From: Engelhardtia mirabilis
GTDB lineage: Bacteria > Planctomycetota > UBA1135 > GCA-002686595
NCBI RefSeq assembly: GCF_007748095.1
Contig: NZ_CP036287.1
Span: 2,170,001 to 2,234,000, forward strand
Direction: 5' to 3'
DNA: 64,000 nucleotides
The translations under genes were made by a program, and so were the position numbers. The notes under the pieces were generated by a model. It made no database searches and was not told where the DNA came from. It worked only from the letters and a program-made list of their open reading frames with translations. Shown piece by piece: positions 25,529-36,020 of the stretch. Position 1 is the stretch's first letter; the number at the start of each line of letters is the position of its first letter.

Positions 25529-25619
25529 GGCGGTGTCCTCGAGGAATCTCGCGCTGGGCTCCAGCGGCGTCACGCGCCGCGCCGAAGTGGCGTGCGGGAC
25601 CAATCAAAGGGGGGCCCAC

Positions 25620-26894
25620 ATGTTTCAAAGAATTCCTGCCCCGTTGCCCGGGGACCAGGCGCCGCGCCCGATCTCCGAGGTGCGGCAAGTCGATCAGGCG
25701 GCTGGGGGGCCGCCGGATCGGCGGACGGCTGGTGAGCTGCCGAAGGCTCGGCGCGTCGACGAGATCGCCATCTCACGTGAGGCGGAAGACCGCCTCTTGC
25801 GCGAAGATCAGTCGCGCGCCGCCGCGACCCAGCGGGACGGTACGTCATCCCTGCGCGAACGCCCGCAGGGGACCGAGGCGCGCGAGCGCACCGAGGGTAT
25901 TCAAGCGCGCGAGCGACCCGAGGGCGTTCAGACGCGCGAGGGACCCGAGGGGCCCGTGGAGCGTGAGCGCCCCGAGGGGCCAGCCGCGCGCGAGCGGGTG
26001 GATCGCCCAGAAGCCCGCGCTGAACAGGCGCGGGAGCGAGAGGTGAGTCGAAGCCGGCCCGATGACGGGGTTCGGACGTCCGCTTCGCGTGGCGAGGCGA
26101 CAGATCGCTCCGACGCTGCGCCGCAGAGGGACGCCGAGGGCCCGAGGGCACCTCGGGAAGTCGCCACGGAACGCATCAACGAGCGGATCCAGGCCGCGCG
26201 CGCGGACGAGGAGACCCGCACCGAATCGCGCCAGGACGTGGTCGCACAGCAGCGTGCCGTGGTGGAAGAGCGAGGGATCGGGGGCGATGCGCCCCGCGGT
26301 GTCGCGGCCGTCGACGAGGCGACTCGCATCGACAACCAGGCCGCCGACCGGGCGCGCCGGGGCGAGGCCGACACCTTCGAGGTCGAGCGCAACCGAGACA
26401 GCGTCGAGCTCGTCCGCGAGGACGTCGAGCGCGGCATCGAGCGGCAGGCGTCGACCGAGCGCCAGATCGAATCGGAGGCTCGCCTTCGGAGCGACGACGT
26501 AGCCGTGGACGAGCGGTCGAGGGAGGGCAGCGAGCGCGTGGCCGCCGAGCGTTCAGAACGCGAAGCGGCGACCCGCGACGGGATCCTGCGCAACCGCCTG
26601 GACGAGGCCAGGGCCGTGCGGCCGAGCGATTCGCGCTCGGTCGAGGCCACTGCGGTGCGCGGCGACGATCTGGACCGACTGCGGGAGTCCGCCGCGAGGC
26701 AGCGGGTCGCGGCCCAGGCCGAGTCGCGCCCGAACGGGGCGATGGGGGAGGAGCGTCAAGACCGCGAGGTCAAGCTGCCCTTCCCGGACGGCGGCCGTAC
26801 CGACTTCGGGCCCGATGCGGCGACGCTGCTCGAAGAGCTCGACGGTCGACCGGATCCGCCCGAGTCGACGCTGCCCGAAGAGTTGTTCGGCTGA
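25620..26894 (+). CDS. highly charged repeat-rich protein of unknown function
   Basis: Encodes 424 residues from ATG 25620 (MFQRIPAPLPGDQ); the frame extends far upstream only as a shadow of the ATL gene. Composition is extreme: Arg, Glu, Asp and Ala dominate, with almost no hydrophobic core. Residues of about 80-145 hold a degenerate ten-residue repeat (ARERTEGIQ, ARERPEGVQ, TREGPEGPV, RERPEGPAA). Residues 180-380 could form a long charged alpha-helix or stay disordered. No signal peptide and no membrane segment. Only the last 30 residues (PFPDGGRTDFGPDAATLLEEL) look like a folding motif. Coding character is supported by consistent third-position GC and length. I recognise no family. Confidence 0.65.
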   Translation: MFQRIPAPLPGDQAPRPISEVRQVDQAAGGPPDRRTAGELPKARRVDEIAISREAEDRLLREDQSRAAATQRDGTSSLRERPQGTEARERTEGIQARERPEGVQTREGPEGPVERERPEGPAARERVDRPEARAEQAREREVSRSRPDDGVRTSASRGEATDRSDAAPQRDAEGPRAPREVATERINERIQAARADEETRTESRQDVVAQQRAVVEERGIGGDAPRGVAAVDEATRIDNQAADRARRGEADTFEVERNRDSVELVREDVERGIERQASTERQIESEARLRSDDVAVDERSREGSERVAAERSEREAATRDGILRNRLDEARAVRPSDSRSVEATAVRGDDLDRLRESAARQRVAAQAESRPNGAMGEERQDREVKLPFPDGGRTDFGPDAATLLEELDGRPDPPESTLPEELFG

Positions 26895-27277
26895 GTCGCG
26901 ACGACGGCCGGCGCGCGGACCCAACTCCCCGCGTCGGTCGTCGTCGGTGCCGATCTCGCCGCGGTCGTCGTGCCACTCGCGCGGGGCGCCCTGTCGCCAG
27001 CGGTGGCCCGCGCCTGGCCCTGGCCGTCGACGCCCGATTCCAGGTCACCGGTCCGCGTCGATCCCCTGGATCCACAGCCGGCGAGTTCGGCTGGCCCCGC
27101 GGGGTTGTCCCGCGGATCGACGAGCACTCCGGAGCGCCGTCGAATCCAGCCGGGCTCGGCTCGCGGACCTGCGCCGGGCGCGAGGGTCGGCAATCGAGAC
27201 AGGTCGAGCCGATCGACAGCCAAGATCCACTTCGCGACCGCCCAGGGGCGTGCCCGAGAGTGCCAGCCGTTCCGGGC
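26895..27277. other. 383-bp gene-free stretch
   Basis: Downstream of the charged-protein gene. Open frames cross it on both strands (for example 26756-27223 minus and 26970-27419 plus), but none has a family motif or a plausible start, and their composition is that of random high-GC DNA. Several CGTCGTCG-type runs at 26935-26970 are the only visible structure. Confidence 0.6.
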
Positions 27278-27428
27278 TAGTGTCCTGGATCAGAAATTCG
27301 GCGTCACTTCCCGGGCTCCGATCGCCGCTGGCGTCACCAGCGCCTCCTCCGAGTATCGCAGCGGATACGCGTCTAGCCAGCATCGATCGGACCTCCGGGA
27401 AGTGACGCCGAATTTCTGATCCAGGACA

Positions 27429-27431
<3 letters not shown>
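27278..27431 (-). mobile_element. MITE copy C (complete, 11 bp shorter)
   Basis: Same element as copy A in inverse orientation, flanked by TA within CTAG on both sides. The core is 150 bp from 27280 to 27429 and the terminal inverted repeats match perfectly over 35 bp. It lacks about 11 bp (GTCGGCGCGCC) present in copies A and D. Its right end forms the TAG stop codon of the gamma-glutamyltransferase gene. Confidence 0.87.
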
Positions 27432-29117
<1,686 letters not shown>

Positions 29118-29359
29118 CGCCGCAGCCTAAGGATCCGGCCCGCAGGGCCCCACGGGGTGGAGACAATCGGGCCCGCGGTACAGGTCCCGGGGCGTCCCGG
29201 CGTCCGAGTCCGCGCCCGCCATGTACGGCATTCGGAGACCTCCGTTGCTCGGCCCCGATCGCCAGCCGCGGATCGTGACCGGGGGCTCCTCCGCGGCCAG
29301 CCTTCAGTGGGCGGTCGTCCGGGGCCGGACTTCAGCGGCCCTCCTCCAGCGTTCAGTCG
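29118..29359. other. 242-bp intergenic region
   Basis: Upstream of ggt and downstream of a small membrane-protein gene. GC-rich and without clear motifs, repeats or open frames of substance. It should hold the ggt promoter, but no -10/-35 pair can be asserted. Confidence 0.4.
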
Positions 29360-29608
29360 TCAGTCGCCCAGGCCCTTGGGCACTCGCAACTGCACCGGCC
29401 CACGCTCGTCGCTCGAAGGCTTCTCGTCGTCTCGACCGAAGTTCGGCACCGCGACCTCGGGAATGGCGACCTCAAGCAGCCCCGAGGCGGTCCCGCTCGC
29501 CATCGAGTGTCTCTCACGCTCGGGCCCGGCCTCCGGCGCCGACGTCAGCTCGACCAGGGCCGCCACCGCACCGATGGCACCGAGCAGGATCAGGATCTTG
29601 TTCTTCAT
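29360..29608 (-). CDS. small membrane-anchored or secreted protein
   Basis: Encodes 82 residues from ATG 29608 with a GGAG Shine-Dalgarno sequence six bases upstream. MKNKILILLGAIGAVAALVEL is a hydrophobic N-terminal segment with a basic start, either a signal peptide or a single membrane anchor. The rest is acidic and Pro/Gly-rich (EVAIPEVAVPNFGRDDEKPSSDERG). No domain is recognised. It lies 109 bp downstream of the AttH-like lipoprotein gene on the same strand and could be a late member of that transcript. The lysine-rich start and clear RBS argue that it is translated. Confidence 0.6.
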   Translation of the reverse strand: MKNKILILLGAIGAVAALVELTSAPEAGPERERHSMASGTASGLLEVAIPEVAVPNFGRDDEKPSSDERGPVQLRVPKGLGD

Positions 29609-29717
29609 GGGGTTCTCCGCCGCGCCGGCCCGCGAGGAATCGCAGCCGCGCGGCCACGGTCCGACGCCCCTCGCGGTCGCATCTTCCCGAAGAAGTCGGG
29701 GCGCCGGACGCGGCGCC

Positions 29718-30893
29718 TCAGCGCGGCGCTCCGCCCTCGCCAATGTCCGCATAGCCCGTCAGCTCGACGAAGCCCACGCCGCGGACCGGGCGGCCGGCGC
29801 GCGTGCCTTCGATCTGGACGGCGCCTTCCCAGTAGACGACGGAGAGGGGCAGCTCCTGGTCGGGCAGGAGCGGTGTGATCCGCAGCTCGAGACCCTTCTC
29901 GGGCACCACGGCGGTCCAGCCGCTGGGGTAGGGCGCGCCCGAGCGCGGGCTGTGCCAGGTGTCGGCCGAGCGGAGCGTGTAGCCGCTGCCCTCGAGCTTT
30001 GAGTGCGAGCCGTCCTTCTCCGTGATCGATCCGTGACTGGTGGCGTCGACGCCCCCGTCCGCTAGGCGCATCTGGTACAGCATCACGTCGGTGCCGTCGT
30101 CCAGTTGCAGGGCGAACCAGTCCCAGCCGACCTGGCCCTGGCCGAGCACCGAGGTGCTCCACTCGCGGTCGAGCCAGGCGCTGCCGTCGACGGCGAAGGT
30201 CTCGCCGCCCACTTCGACGGAGCCCGAGGCCGTCAGCCGAGTCACGGCGTAGTAGTACGAGGCCTGGCCGGGCGCTGAGCCCTTGATCGACAGGCCCGCG
30301 TCGCCCTGGAGCACCGCGGGTTTGCGCGCGGCGAGGTTCAGCTCGAGGGCGTCGTCCCCAGCGCGGGCGACCAGGCGCAATCGCGGCAGCTCGCCCGCGC
30401 CGAGTCCGTCGACGAAGGCCAGCTCCCAGTCCTCGAGCCAGACGCGCAGTTGCGAATCGCCAGCACCATCGTCGCTCCACGCCGCGCCTGCCAGCCCGCC
30501 AGCGCCGCGCGCGGTCCGCTCGTGGGCGTGGACCTCTCGGCCCGCGCCGTCGGCGATCGCGAAGTGCGCCATCCACAGGTCGCTGGGGGCCAGGTCGCTC
30601 GCGCGACCCTCCGGCTGGGCCAACCCGCGGCGGAAGAGCGTCAGGTGGAAGCCGAACGGGCGGCCATCCGCCGAGGTCAGGTTGCCGGTCACGTACCACC
30701 ACTCGGTCCGAAACCCCGGGTGGGGTCCGTGGTCCGCGGGGAAGGTGAAGTCGCGTGGTCCGTCCGCGCGCGCGAAGCTGGCCGTGTCACCGGCTCCCAG
30801 GAGGTCGGACAAGGCGACCGCCGGTGTCGAGGGCTTGGAGCCGCCGCAGGCGGACAGGGCCAACAGAGCCAGAAGGAGTGAACGTCTACTCAT
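29718..30893 (-). CDS. attH: AttH/CrtC-type lipocalin-like lipoprotein
   Basis: Encodes 391 residues from ATG 30893. The leader MSRRSLLLALLALSACGG has a lipobox (LSAC). The mature domain carries the pattern of the CrtC/AttH family: PADHGPHPGFRTEWWYVTGNL, FGFHLTLFRRGL, WMAHFAI, then YYYAVTRL, SAWLDREWST and GWDWFALQLDDG. These proteins form a double lipocalin-like barrel. In the attEFGH arrangement this protein accompanies an ABC ATPase and FtsX-like permeases, as here. Its ATG overlaps the permease stop by eight bases. A carotenoid hydratase activity is possible by family but less likely in this context, since no carotenoid genes are seen. Confidence 0.82.
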   Translation of the reverse strand: MSRRSLLLALLALSACGGSKPSTPAVALSDLLGAGDTASFARADGPRDFTFPADHGPHPGFRTEWWYVTGNLTSADGRPFGFHLTLFRRGLAQPEGRASDLAPSDLWMAHFAIADGAGREVHAHERTARGAGGLAGAAWSDDGAGDSQLRVWLEDWELAFVDGLGAGELPRLRLVARAGDDALELNLAARKPAVLQGDAGLSIKGSAPGQASYYYAVTRLTASGSVEVGGETFAVDGSAWLDREWSTSVLGQGQVGWDWFALQLDDGTDVMLYQMRLADGGVDATSHGSITEKDGSHSKLEGSGYTLRSADTWHSPRSGAPYPSGWTAVVPEKGLELRITPLLPDQELPLSVVYWEGAVQIEGTRAGRPVRGVGFVELTGYADIGEGGAPR

Positions 30894-33456
30894 CGCGCAG
30901 GGCCTCCACCACGGACGAGCGCGACACGCGGCGCGCGGGCCAGGCTCCGGCCAAGACCGCGACGACCACGCTTCCGACCACCGCCGTGGCCACGGCACCG
31001 TAGGCCGGCTCGAGATCGAGCAAGGTCCAACCGAACGCCTGTCGATTGATGACCGCGACCATGCACCAGGCCAGGGCATAGCCGAGGGGGATCGCGTACA
31101 GACCCGCCGCGGCGCCCAGGAGGGCGTGTTGAGTCGACAGGGTGCGCCACAGTTGGCCGGGGGTCATGCCCACGGCGCGCAGGGTCGCCAGCTCGCGTCG
31201 CGCGTCGAGGCCCAGCGCGGACAGGGCCGAGAAGACGCCCACCAGGGCCACCACCAGGGTCAGCGCGCGCAGGACCGACGTCACCGCGAAGGTGCGATCG
31301 AAGACCCTCAGGGTCTCGGCGCGCAGGGAGCGGTTGGAGCGGATCTGCAGGTCCTCGTCGGGAGCGAGTCGCTCGCGCAGGCCGGCGATGACCGCGTCGA
31401 CTGAGGCGTCCTGGGCCACTTCAAAGGTGAACGAACTCAGGCGCTCGTCCTCGAGCAGTCCGTTCAGCAGCTCCAGGTGGACCACGACCACGCCGCTGTC
31501 GGAAGCGTAGTCGCGAGTCACCGCCCCGATCGGCAGGGTCAGCGCGCCGCCCGGCGACTCGATCTCGAACTCGTCGCCCAGGCTCAGGCCGTGGTGGAAG
31601 GCCAGGGGCTCGGTCACCACGCAGGCGCGCCCGGCCGCGAAGTCGTCCCAAATGGCCGCGCTGCCCTCGGCGAACAGGTAGCGCTCGAAGCGGGCGCGGT
31701 CGATGCCCACACCGATCACCTGCACGCGGCCCACGGAGGTCTGCAGCACTCGACCGCGGAAGGTCTGGGTGCCGACGATTCCCGGCGTGCGCTCCAGCCG
31801 TTCAACCAGCGACGGATCGATGCTGCCGGTGGTGCGGGTCGCGGTCAGGCTGGGCGAGGTCACGAAGACGTCGCCGACCAGGGCGGAGTCCAACCAGGTC
31901 ACCACCGTGGCCCGGAAGCTGGTCACGAGCACCGCGACGCCCAGGCTTGCGGCCAGGGCCACCGAGAGGGCCGCGACGGCAACGGAGGTGCGCGAGAGAG
32001 AGCGTCTCGCCCCGCGCGCCGCCATGCGTCCGGTGCCGCCGAGCAGGCGCGCAAGGGGACCCTCGGCAAGACCCAGGAGCAGGTCGGTGGCGCGCGGCGC
32101 GATCAGCGCTGCGCCCACGAGGCCGGCGAAGAGGCCCGCGTAGCTGATCTGGATCGAGCGGCCGGCGGCGGCGATCACGGCGGCGCCGAGGATCAGGAGC
32201 ACGGCGCCCAGCACCAACCCCAGTCGCGCTCGGGATTGGGCGCGTTGCTCGAGACTCGAGCGTTGCAGTGCGCGGTGGGGCTCGATTCGCAGGGCCTCGC
32301 GCAGGGGAGCGAGCACGGCCACCATGCTGGTGACCAGACCGAGCACCGCAGCCTTGCCGAGGGACCCCGGCGCCAGGGTGCTCGCGCCGACCTCGAGGCT
32401 GAAGTAGAGATCGTTGATCGTGCGCAGCACCAGGTGCACGAGGCCCGCGCCCAGGGCCGTGCCGAGCACGAGGCCCAGCACCACGCCGACACCCGCCAAG
32501 AGGCCGGTCTCGATCAGTATCGCGACGCTGACCTGGGCCCGGGTCGCACCGAGCGTGCGCAACAGGCCCAACTCCTCGCGCCGCTCGACCACGGCGAAGG
32601 ACAGGGCGTTGAAGACCAGGAACCCGCCGACCACCAGGGCCAGGAGCGAAAGGGCCTGGAGGTTCAGCCGAAAGCCGCGGGTCAGTCGGGCCAGGGTGCC
32701 GACGCGCGCTCCGGTGGATTCGATGCGCTCGCCGGGGCCGAGCAGGGCTTCGACCTGTGCGCGCTGGGCCTCGCCCGCGGGCCCGTCGTCGAGCACCAGG
32801 TCGATGCGGGTCAGACGTCCCAGGCTCCCGGTCAACTCCTGGGCCGTGGCGATGTCGCACAGCATCAAGCCCCGCAGCAGCTCGGCGTCGAACCCGTCGC
32901 GGGGCTCGAGCACGCCGATCAGCTCCACCGACCGGCGCTCGGCGCCCAGGCGCAGGTCGAGGCGCGCGCCGACTTCAACGCCCAGGCGCCGCGCCGTCTC
33001 GGCGCCGAGCAGCACGGCATCGGGCGAGGCCAAGAAGCGGTCCAGGTCCACCGCGAAGCCCGATTCGGCCGAGGCCAGGTAGGGGCGAAAGGGCGCTTCG
33101 CAGAAGGGATCCAGGCCGAGCAGGCGCAGGACCTCGTCGGGCGCGGGGGCCGCGGTCGACTCGGCCGGAGAGAGGGCCACGTCCCGCTCGACCACCGGCG
33201 CCGCGGCTCGCAGGCCGAGATCCGCCCGCAGGGTCCGCAGCAGTCGCTCGTCCACATCCGGCGATCCGACGACGGAGTGGGTCGCACGGCCCGCCGCTCG
33301 CTCGACCGACAGCTCCATCGCGCGCAGGGACGCAGCGTTGGCCAGGTCGATGCCCAGCACCACCGCCACGCCGAGGGCGACACCGAGGATCGCCAACAGG
33401 GCGCCGCCCGGCCGGCGCCGCGCGTGGCGCGCGGCGCTCGAGAGCAGCGCGAGCAT
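30886..33456 (-). CDS. ABC transporter permease with two FtsX domains
   Basis: Encodes 856 residues. N-terminal anchor ARRRPGGALLAILGVALGVAVVLGIDLANAAS, a MacB-type periplasmic domain, then FtsX block one (LLALVVGGFLVFNALSFAVVERREELGLLRTLGATRAQV, FIETGLLAG) and FtsX block two (LRALTLVVALVGVFSALSALGL, ELATLRAVGMTPGQLWRTL, final AGAWPARRVSRSSVVEALRDE). The layout resembles YbbP or a fused AttF-AttG pair. Such systems use ATP to move envelope lipids or lipoproteins rather than import solutes. Stop and start overlap with both neighbours (TGATG with the ATPase), so the three genes form one unit. Confidence 0.92.
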   Translation of the reverse strand: MLALLSSAARHARRRPGGALLAILGVALGVAVVLGIDLANAASLRAMELSVERAAGRATHSVVGSPDVDERLLRTLRADLGLRAAAPVVERDVALSPAESTAAPAPDEVLRLLGLDPFCEAPFRPYLASAESGFAVDLDRFLASPDAVLLGAETARRLGVEVGARLDLRLGAERRSVELIGVLEPRDGFDAELLRGLMLCDIATAQELTGSLGRLTRIDLVLDDGPAGEAQRAQVEALLGPGERIESTGARVGTLARLTRGFRLNLQALSLLALVVGGFLVFNALSFAVVERREELGLLRTLGATRAQVSVAILIETGLLAGVGVVLGLVLGTALGAGLVHLVLRTINDLYFSLEVGASTLAPGSLGKAAVLGLVTSMVAVLAPLREALRIEPHRALQRSSLEQRAQSRARLGLVLGAVLLILGAAVIAAAGRSIQISYAGLFAGLVGAALIAPRATDLLLGLAEGPLARLLGGTGRMAARGARRSLSRTSVAVAALSVALAASLGVAVLVTSFRATVVTWLDSALVGDVFVTSPSLTATRTTGSIDPSLVERLERTPGIVGTQTFRGRVLQTSVGRVQVIGVGIDRARFERYLFAEGSAAIWDDFAAGRACVVTEPLAFHHGLSLGDEFEIESPGGALTLPIGAVTRDYASDSGVVVVHLELLNGLLEDERLSSFTFEVAQDASVDAVIAGLRERLAPDEDLQIRSNRSLRAETLRVFDRTFAVTSVLRALTLVVALVGVFSALSALGLDARRELATLRAVGMTPGQLWRTLSTQHALLGAAAGLYAIPLGYALAWCMVAVINRQAFGWTLLDLEPAYGAVATAVVGSVVVAVLAGAWPARRVSRSSVVEALRDE

Positions 33457-34163
33457 CAGCCCCCGACCAGCCGGCCGTCGTCCATCTCGAGGGCGCGGTC
33501 CGCCCGGCCGGCGGCCTCGGCGGAGTGGGTCACGACCAGGAGCGTCACGCCACGCTCGCGCACCAGGCGCTCGAGCAGGTCGAGTACCCCGTTCCCGGTC
33601 TCGTGGTCCAGGTTTCCGGTTGGCTCGTCGGCCAGCACCAGGGCCGGCTCCCCGGCCAGGGCGCGGGCCACGGCCACCCGCTGCTGCTCGCCGCCGGACA
33701 GGCGGTCCGGGAAGCTGTCCGCGCGATCGCCGAGACCGACGTCGACGAGCAGCTCACGGGCCCGGGCGCGGGCCGCGCGGTCCGCGCGCCCGTCGAGCTC
33801 CAGGGGCAGCAACACGTTCTCGAGCACGGTCAGGGTCGGCACCAGGTTGAAGGCCTGGAACACGAACCCGATCCGCCGCCGCCGCAGGACCGTGCGCGCG
33901 GTCTCGTCGAGGGTGTCGACCCGCTGGTCGTCGATCCAGATCTCGCCCTCGTCGGGTGCATCGAGCCCGCCGAGCAGGTTGAGCAGGGTCGACTTGCCCG
34001 AGCCGCTGCGGCCCAAGAGGGCCACGAACTCGCCACGCTCCAGGCGCAGATCGACTCCCCGCAGAATCTCGCGTTCGACCCCGCCCTCGGACACGCGCCG
34101 CACGAGTCCGTGGGTCTGCACGGCCGCGGGTCCGCCGGTGTTGTGGATCTCGGGGGCAGTCAT
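33456..34163 (-). CDS. ABC transporter ATP-binding protein (LolD/MacB class)
   Basis: Encodes 235 residues from ATG 34163. Walker A is GRSGSGKST, the Q-loop reads VFQAFNLVPTLTVLENVLLP (typical LolD/MacB), the signature LSGGEQQRVAVARAL, Walker B ALVLADEPTGNLD and the switch VVTHS. It powers the FtsX-type permease encoded next. The first 32 codons of the open frame (to 34259) lack similarity, whereas MTAPEIHNTGG starts near the normal family N-terminus. Likely first gene of the Att-like operon. Confidence 0.95.
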   Translation of the reverse strand: MTAPEIHNTGGPAAVQTHGLVRRVSEGGVEREILRGVDLRLERGEFVALLGRSGSGKSTLLNLLGGLDAPDEGEIWIDDQRVDTLDETARTVLRRRRIGFVFQAFNLVPTLTVLENVLLPLELDGRADRAARARARELLVDVGLGDRADSFPDRLSGGEQQRVAVARALAGEPALVLADEPTGNLDHETGNGVLDLLERLVRERGVTLLVVTHSAEAAGRADRALEMDDGRLVGG

Positions 34164-34357
34164 CGATCGGCTTCCGAGGCAATCTGGGGCGCCCGCTCGG
34201 CTCCCACAAGGACCTCCCAGCGATACCGCTCCGATGTGGCCTCGGCTCCTGCGACGCAAGCGAGCCGTCGTCTACGGAGGGTCTGGCTCCCGGCGCGACG
34301 GAGATCAACGCGCAGCGCCGCCGACAGCCGCTGCTGCGGGCTCGATGCCCCGCGGAC

Positions 34358-35224
34358 TCATTCAGCCTCTTCGCGGTTCCACAGGGACGGTCCCTCGGCC
34401 GCGATGACCTGCTCGTAGCCCTCGCGGAAGGTCGGGTACTTGAACCGGTAGCCGGCCGCGCGCAGGCGGGCGTTCGACACGCGCTTGTTGCCGCCGCGAC
34501 CCAGGACCGGTTGGGCCACGTGTCGCGGACGGGGCGCGTCGAGCCGGTTGGCGAGCCAGCTCAGCACCTCGCCGCGGGGCGCGGGCCCGTCGTCCACGCC
34601 GCAATAGATCGGGGCCGGCCCCTCGGCTTCGAGCAGGTGCACGGTCGCCAGGGCCGCGTCGTCCCGGTGGATGCGGTTGGTGTAGTTGGGGGGCTCGGCG
34701 CGAAAGTCGCTCTCGCCGTTGAGCACGCTCTCGATCAAGCGCGTGCGCCCCGGTCCGTAGAGGCCGCCCAGGCGCAGGCTGATCGGCGTGTCGACCCGCG
34801 CGCGCAGGTGGGCCTCGGCCTCGAGCAGGGTCGCGCCGCGGTAGTCGGCCGGGACCGTGGGCGAGTCCTCGTCGACCCATTCGCCGCCATCCTGGCCGTA
34901 GACCGCGGTGGACGACACGAACAGGGCCCGGGAGGGCAGCGCGCCCGCGCGCTCGAGGGCGTCCAGGACCCGCGCGAGTCCGTCCACGTAGATCGCCCGG
35001 TAGCCGGCCTCGCCGCGGGACGACGGCGCGGCCGCGAAGACCAGCCAATCGGCCGGCGCGAGCTCCAGCCCAGGGTCGGTCAGGTCCCCCCGCACGGGCT
35101 CGATCGAGTCCGGCAGGCCGGCCGGATTCCGGCGCAGGCCGCGCACCGGGTAGCCGAGGCGCGCGAGCAGGGCGCCGACGGTGGTCCCCAAGTAGCCACA
35201 GCCGGCGATCAGGATGGTCTGCAT
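34358..35224 (-). CDS. NAD-dependent epimerase/dehydratase-family protein (YeeZ-like SDR)
   Basis: Encodes 288 residues from ATG 35224. The Rossmann motif is MQTILIAGCGYLGTTVGALL, followed by LFVSSTAVYGQDGGEWVDEDSP, a catalytic-type YRGATLLEAE and LRLGGLYGPGRTRLIESV. The nucleotide-sugar epimerase YxxxK is replaced by an atypical residue pattern, as in the YeeZ branch, whose activity is unknown. No leader or membrane segment. The gene ends 194 bp from the ABC ATPase start and may be transcribed into it, but the spacing is too wide to claim an operon. Confidence 0.85.
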   Translation of the reverse strand: MQTILIAGCGYLGTTVGALLARLGYPVRGLRRNPAGLPDSIEPVRGDLTDPGLELAPADWLVFAAAPSSRGEAGYRAIYVDGLARVLDALERAGALPSRALFVSSTAVYGQDGGEWVDEDSPTVPADYRGATLLEAEAHLRARVDTPISLRLGGLYGPGRTRLIESVLNGESDFRAEPPNYTNRIHRDDAALATVHLLEAEGPAPIYCGVDDGPAPRGEVLSWLANRLDAPRPRHVAQPVLGRGGNKRVSNARLRAAGYRFKYPTFREGYEQVIAAEGPSLWNREEAE

Positions 35225-35408
35225 GGTGGTCGGCAGCCGATCCGCCCGGGCCGAGTGCCGCAAGGGCTATAGCACGCTCGGAGCGCGGATCCCGTGGTCA
35301 TTTCGGCGCCCGGCGGATCCGCTCGGTTCGTGGCTTTCACGCGGGGGAGCCAGGGTCCAGAATCCCGGGGCGCGCGGGCGGGCCCCGGGGGTCCGCGCCG
35401 GCCAGGCC

Positions 35409-36020
35409 ATGAACTTCTGCTCCCACTGCGGCGACGCCGTCGACCTGGCCGTACCCGTGGGCGACGACCGGGCTCGGCGCGTCTGCTCCGGTTGTGGGGC
35501 GATCCACTACGAGAACCCGCGGGTGGTCGTGGGCTGCGTGATCGAGGAGGGCGGCAAGCTGCTCTTGTGTCGGCGCGCGATCGAGCCGATGGTCGGGCGC
35601 TGGACGGTGCCGGCGGGGTTCCTCGAGCTGGAGGAGAGCCTGACCCAGGGCGCCGCGCGCGAGACCTGGGAGGAGGCCTGCGCGCGGGTGCGCGTGGCCG
35701 CGCCCCTGGCGAGCTTCGACCTGCTCCACATCGGTCAGGTCTACACGCTGTTTCGCGCCAGCCTGGCGGAGCCGGGCTTCGCGGCGGGACCGGAGAGCCT
35801 GGAAGTGCGCCTGTTCGAACCCGAGGCGATCCCCTGGGACGAGTTGGCCTTCCCCGTGATCGACTTCGCCCTGCGGCTGTACCTGCAGGACCGCGCGTCG
35901 GGGCGGCCGAACCTACACCTGGGTCACCTGCGCTGGAACGGCGAGGGGTCGCGCTTTCGGGCGGCCAACTACGAACTCGGCGACCACCGGCGCGTGGGAT
36001 TGGATCCGGACGGCACATGA
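35409..36020 (+). CDS. Nudix hydrolase with N-terminal zinc ribbon
   Basis: Encodes 203 residues from ATG 35409. A small zinc ribbon comes first (CSHCG ... CSGCG at about 4-29), as in NudC-like and ADP-ribose pyrophosphatase-like proteins. The Nudix box GFLELEESLTQGAARETWEEA (GX5EX7REUXEE) is complete, so hydrolysis of a nucleoside diphosphate linked to another moiety is expected. The C-terminal 70 residues (LHLGHLRWNG) are specific to this subgroup. The TGA overlaps the next ATG. Upstream in-frame codons to 35214 contain no family features. Confidence 0.9.
   Translation: MNFCSHCGDAVDLAVPVGDDRARRVCSGCGAIHYENPRVVVGCVIEEGGKLLLCRRAIEPMVGRWTVPAGFLELEESLTQGAARETWEEACARVRVAAPLASFDLLHIGQVYTLFRASLAEPGFAAGPESLEVRLFEPEAIPWDELAFPVIDFALRLYLQDRASGRPNLHLGHLRWNGEGSRFRAANYELGDHRRVGLDPDGT

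Noticed and set aside
26756..27223. Small minus-strand gene between the charged protein and MITE copy C
   Set aside because: It overlaps the charged protein's 3' end antisense, has no RBS or motif, and its composition is that of random GC-rich DNA.
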